Part shown: piece by piece, positions 43,087 through 43,143 of the stretch
Layout: every line of letters starts with the position of its first letter
Position numbering within the stretch: position 1 is the stretch's first letter
Source of the DNA: CALZIK01 sp046756565
GTDB lineage: Bacteria > Acidobacteriota > Thermoanaerobaculia > Multivoradales > JAHEKO01
Length of the DNA stretch: 43,143 nucleotides
Direction of reading: 5' to 3'
Assembly: GCA_046756565.1 (NCBI GenBank)
Contig: JBHHWO010000022.1
Span: 1-43,143 of the forward strand
Notes under the pieces: model-generated
Told to the model about the DNA's origin: nothing
What the model saw: the letters and a program-made list of their open reading frames with translations, nothing else
Database searches by the model: none
Position numbers and translations under genes: made by a program

Positions 43087-43143
43087 TGGCCTGTCCCAGT
43101 GATTCGCTACACAAATCTCGGGCCTTTCTGCACGCTGCCGGCG

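Noticed and set aside
43087..43143. GGCC...GGGCC-TTT hairpin after the TPR gene
   Set aside because: The loop would be about 29 nt and the stem only 4 bp; the window ends before any better evidence.

Overview
The window is a dense, GC-rich bacterial chromosome segment. It carries about 36 protein genes and no rRNA, tRNA, CRISPR array, prophage or insertion sequence that I could recognise. The content points to a diderm: LpxH-like and MlaFED-like envelope genes, an MMPL/RND exporter, PilT, a TPR-type sigma-54 activator and an MglA GTPase. The mix of MglA, HrcA, a leaderless-looking promoter style and high GC would fit Acidobacteriota (Thermoanaerobaculia-like) or a related deep diderm lineage. 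That placement is inference; no marker here settles it.

Layout. (1) 55-3787: ffh on the minus strand, divergent from pyk and a haloalkane-dehalogenase-like hydrolase. (2) 4152-12330, all minus: pilT, recX, alaS, a lytic transglycosylase, pgsA and an MMPL exporter, mostly joined by 4-bp overlaps. (3) 12429-18757, minus: the classic heat-shock operon hrcA-grpE-dnaK-dnaJ-prmA-rsmE. (4) 18981-24422, plus: mglA-like GTPase with a long C-terminal extension, nrdR, an Hsp20, lon and thiL. (5) 24395-30058: two peptide-type ABC permeases (minus) separated by an oppositely oriented free-methionine-sulfoxide reductase, and downstream of a 1088-residue helical-repeat/AAA+/Fis regulator whose stop codon overlaps the start of the first permease gene. 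(6) 30214-34043, minus: plsC, mrp, lpxH-like, aroA. (7) 34100-37168, plus: a small membrane protein and mlaE-mlaF-mlaD homologues for lipid transport. (8) 37529-40814: three nucleotide-sugar enzymes (UDP-glucuronate epimerase, UDP-glucose dehydrogenase, UDP-xylose synthase). (9) 40819-43086: a small unknown protein, a four-cysteine YggX-like protein, a DedA/TVP38 membrane protein and a secreted TPR protein.

The genes cover protein quality control (SRP, the DnaK system, Lon, Hsp20), envelope lipid synthesis and transport (pgsA, plsC, lpxH, MlaFED, MMPL) and surface polysaccharide precursors. Most genes are ordinary housekeeping genes and I did not find a convincing new defence or biosynthetic system. 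The best second-look items are: a recurring promoter layout in which a -10 box ends 8-11 nt before the start codon (likely leaderless mRNAs); a probable CTG start for prmA; the extended MglA; the four-cysteine YggX; and the regulator-permease junction interrupted by a redox-repair gene.
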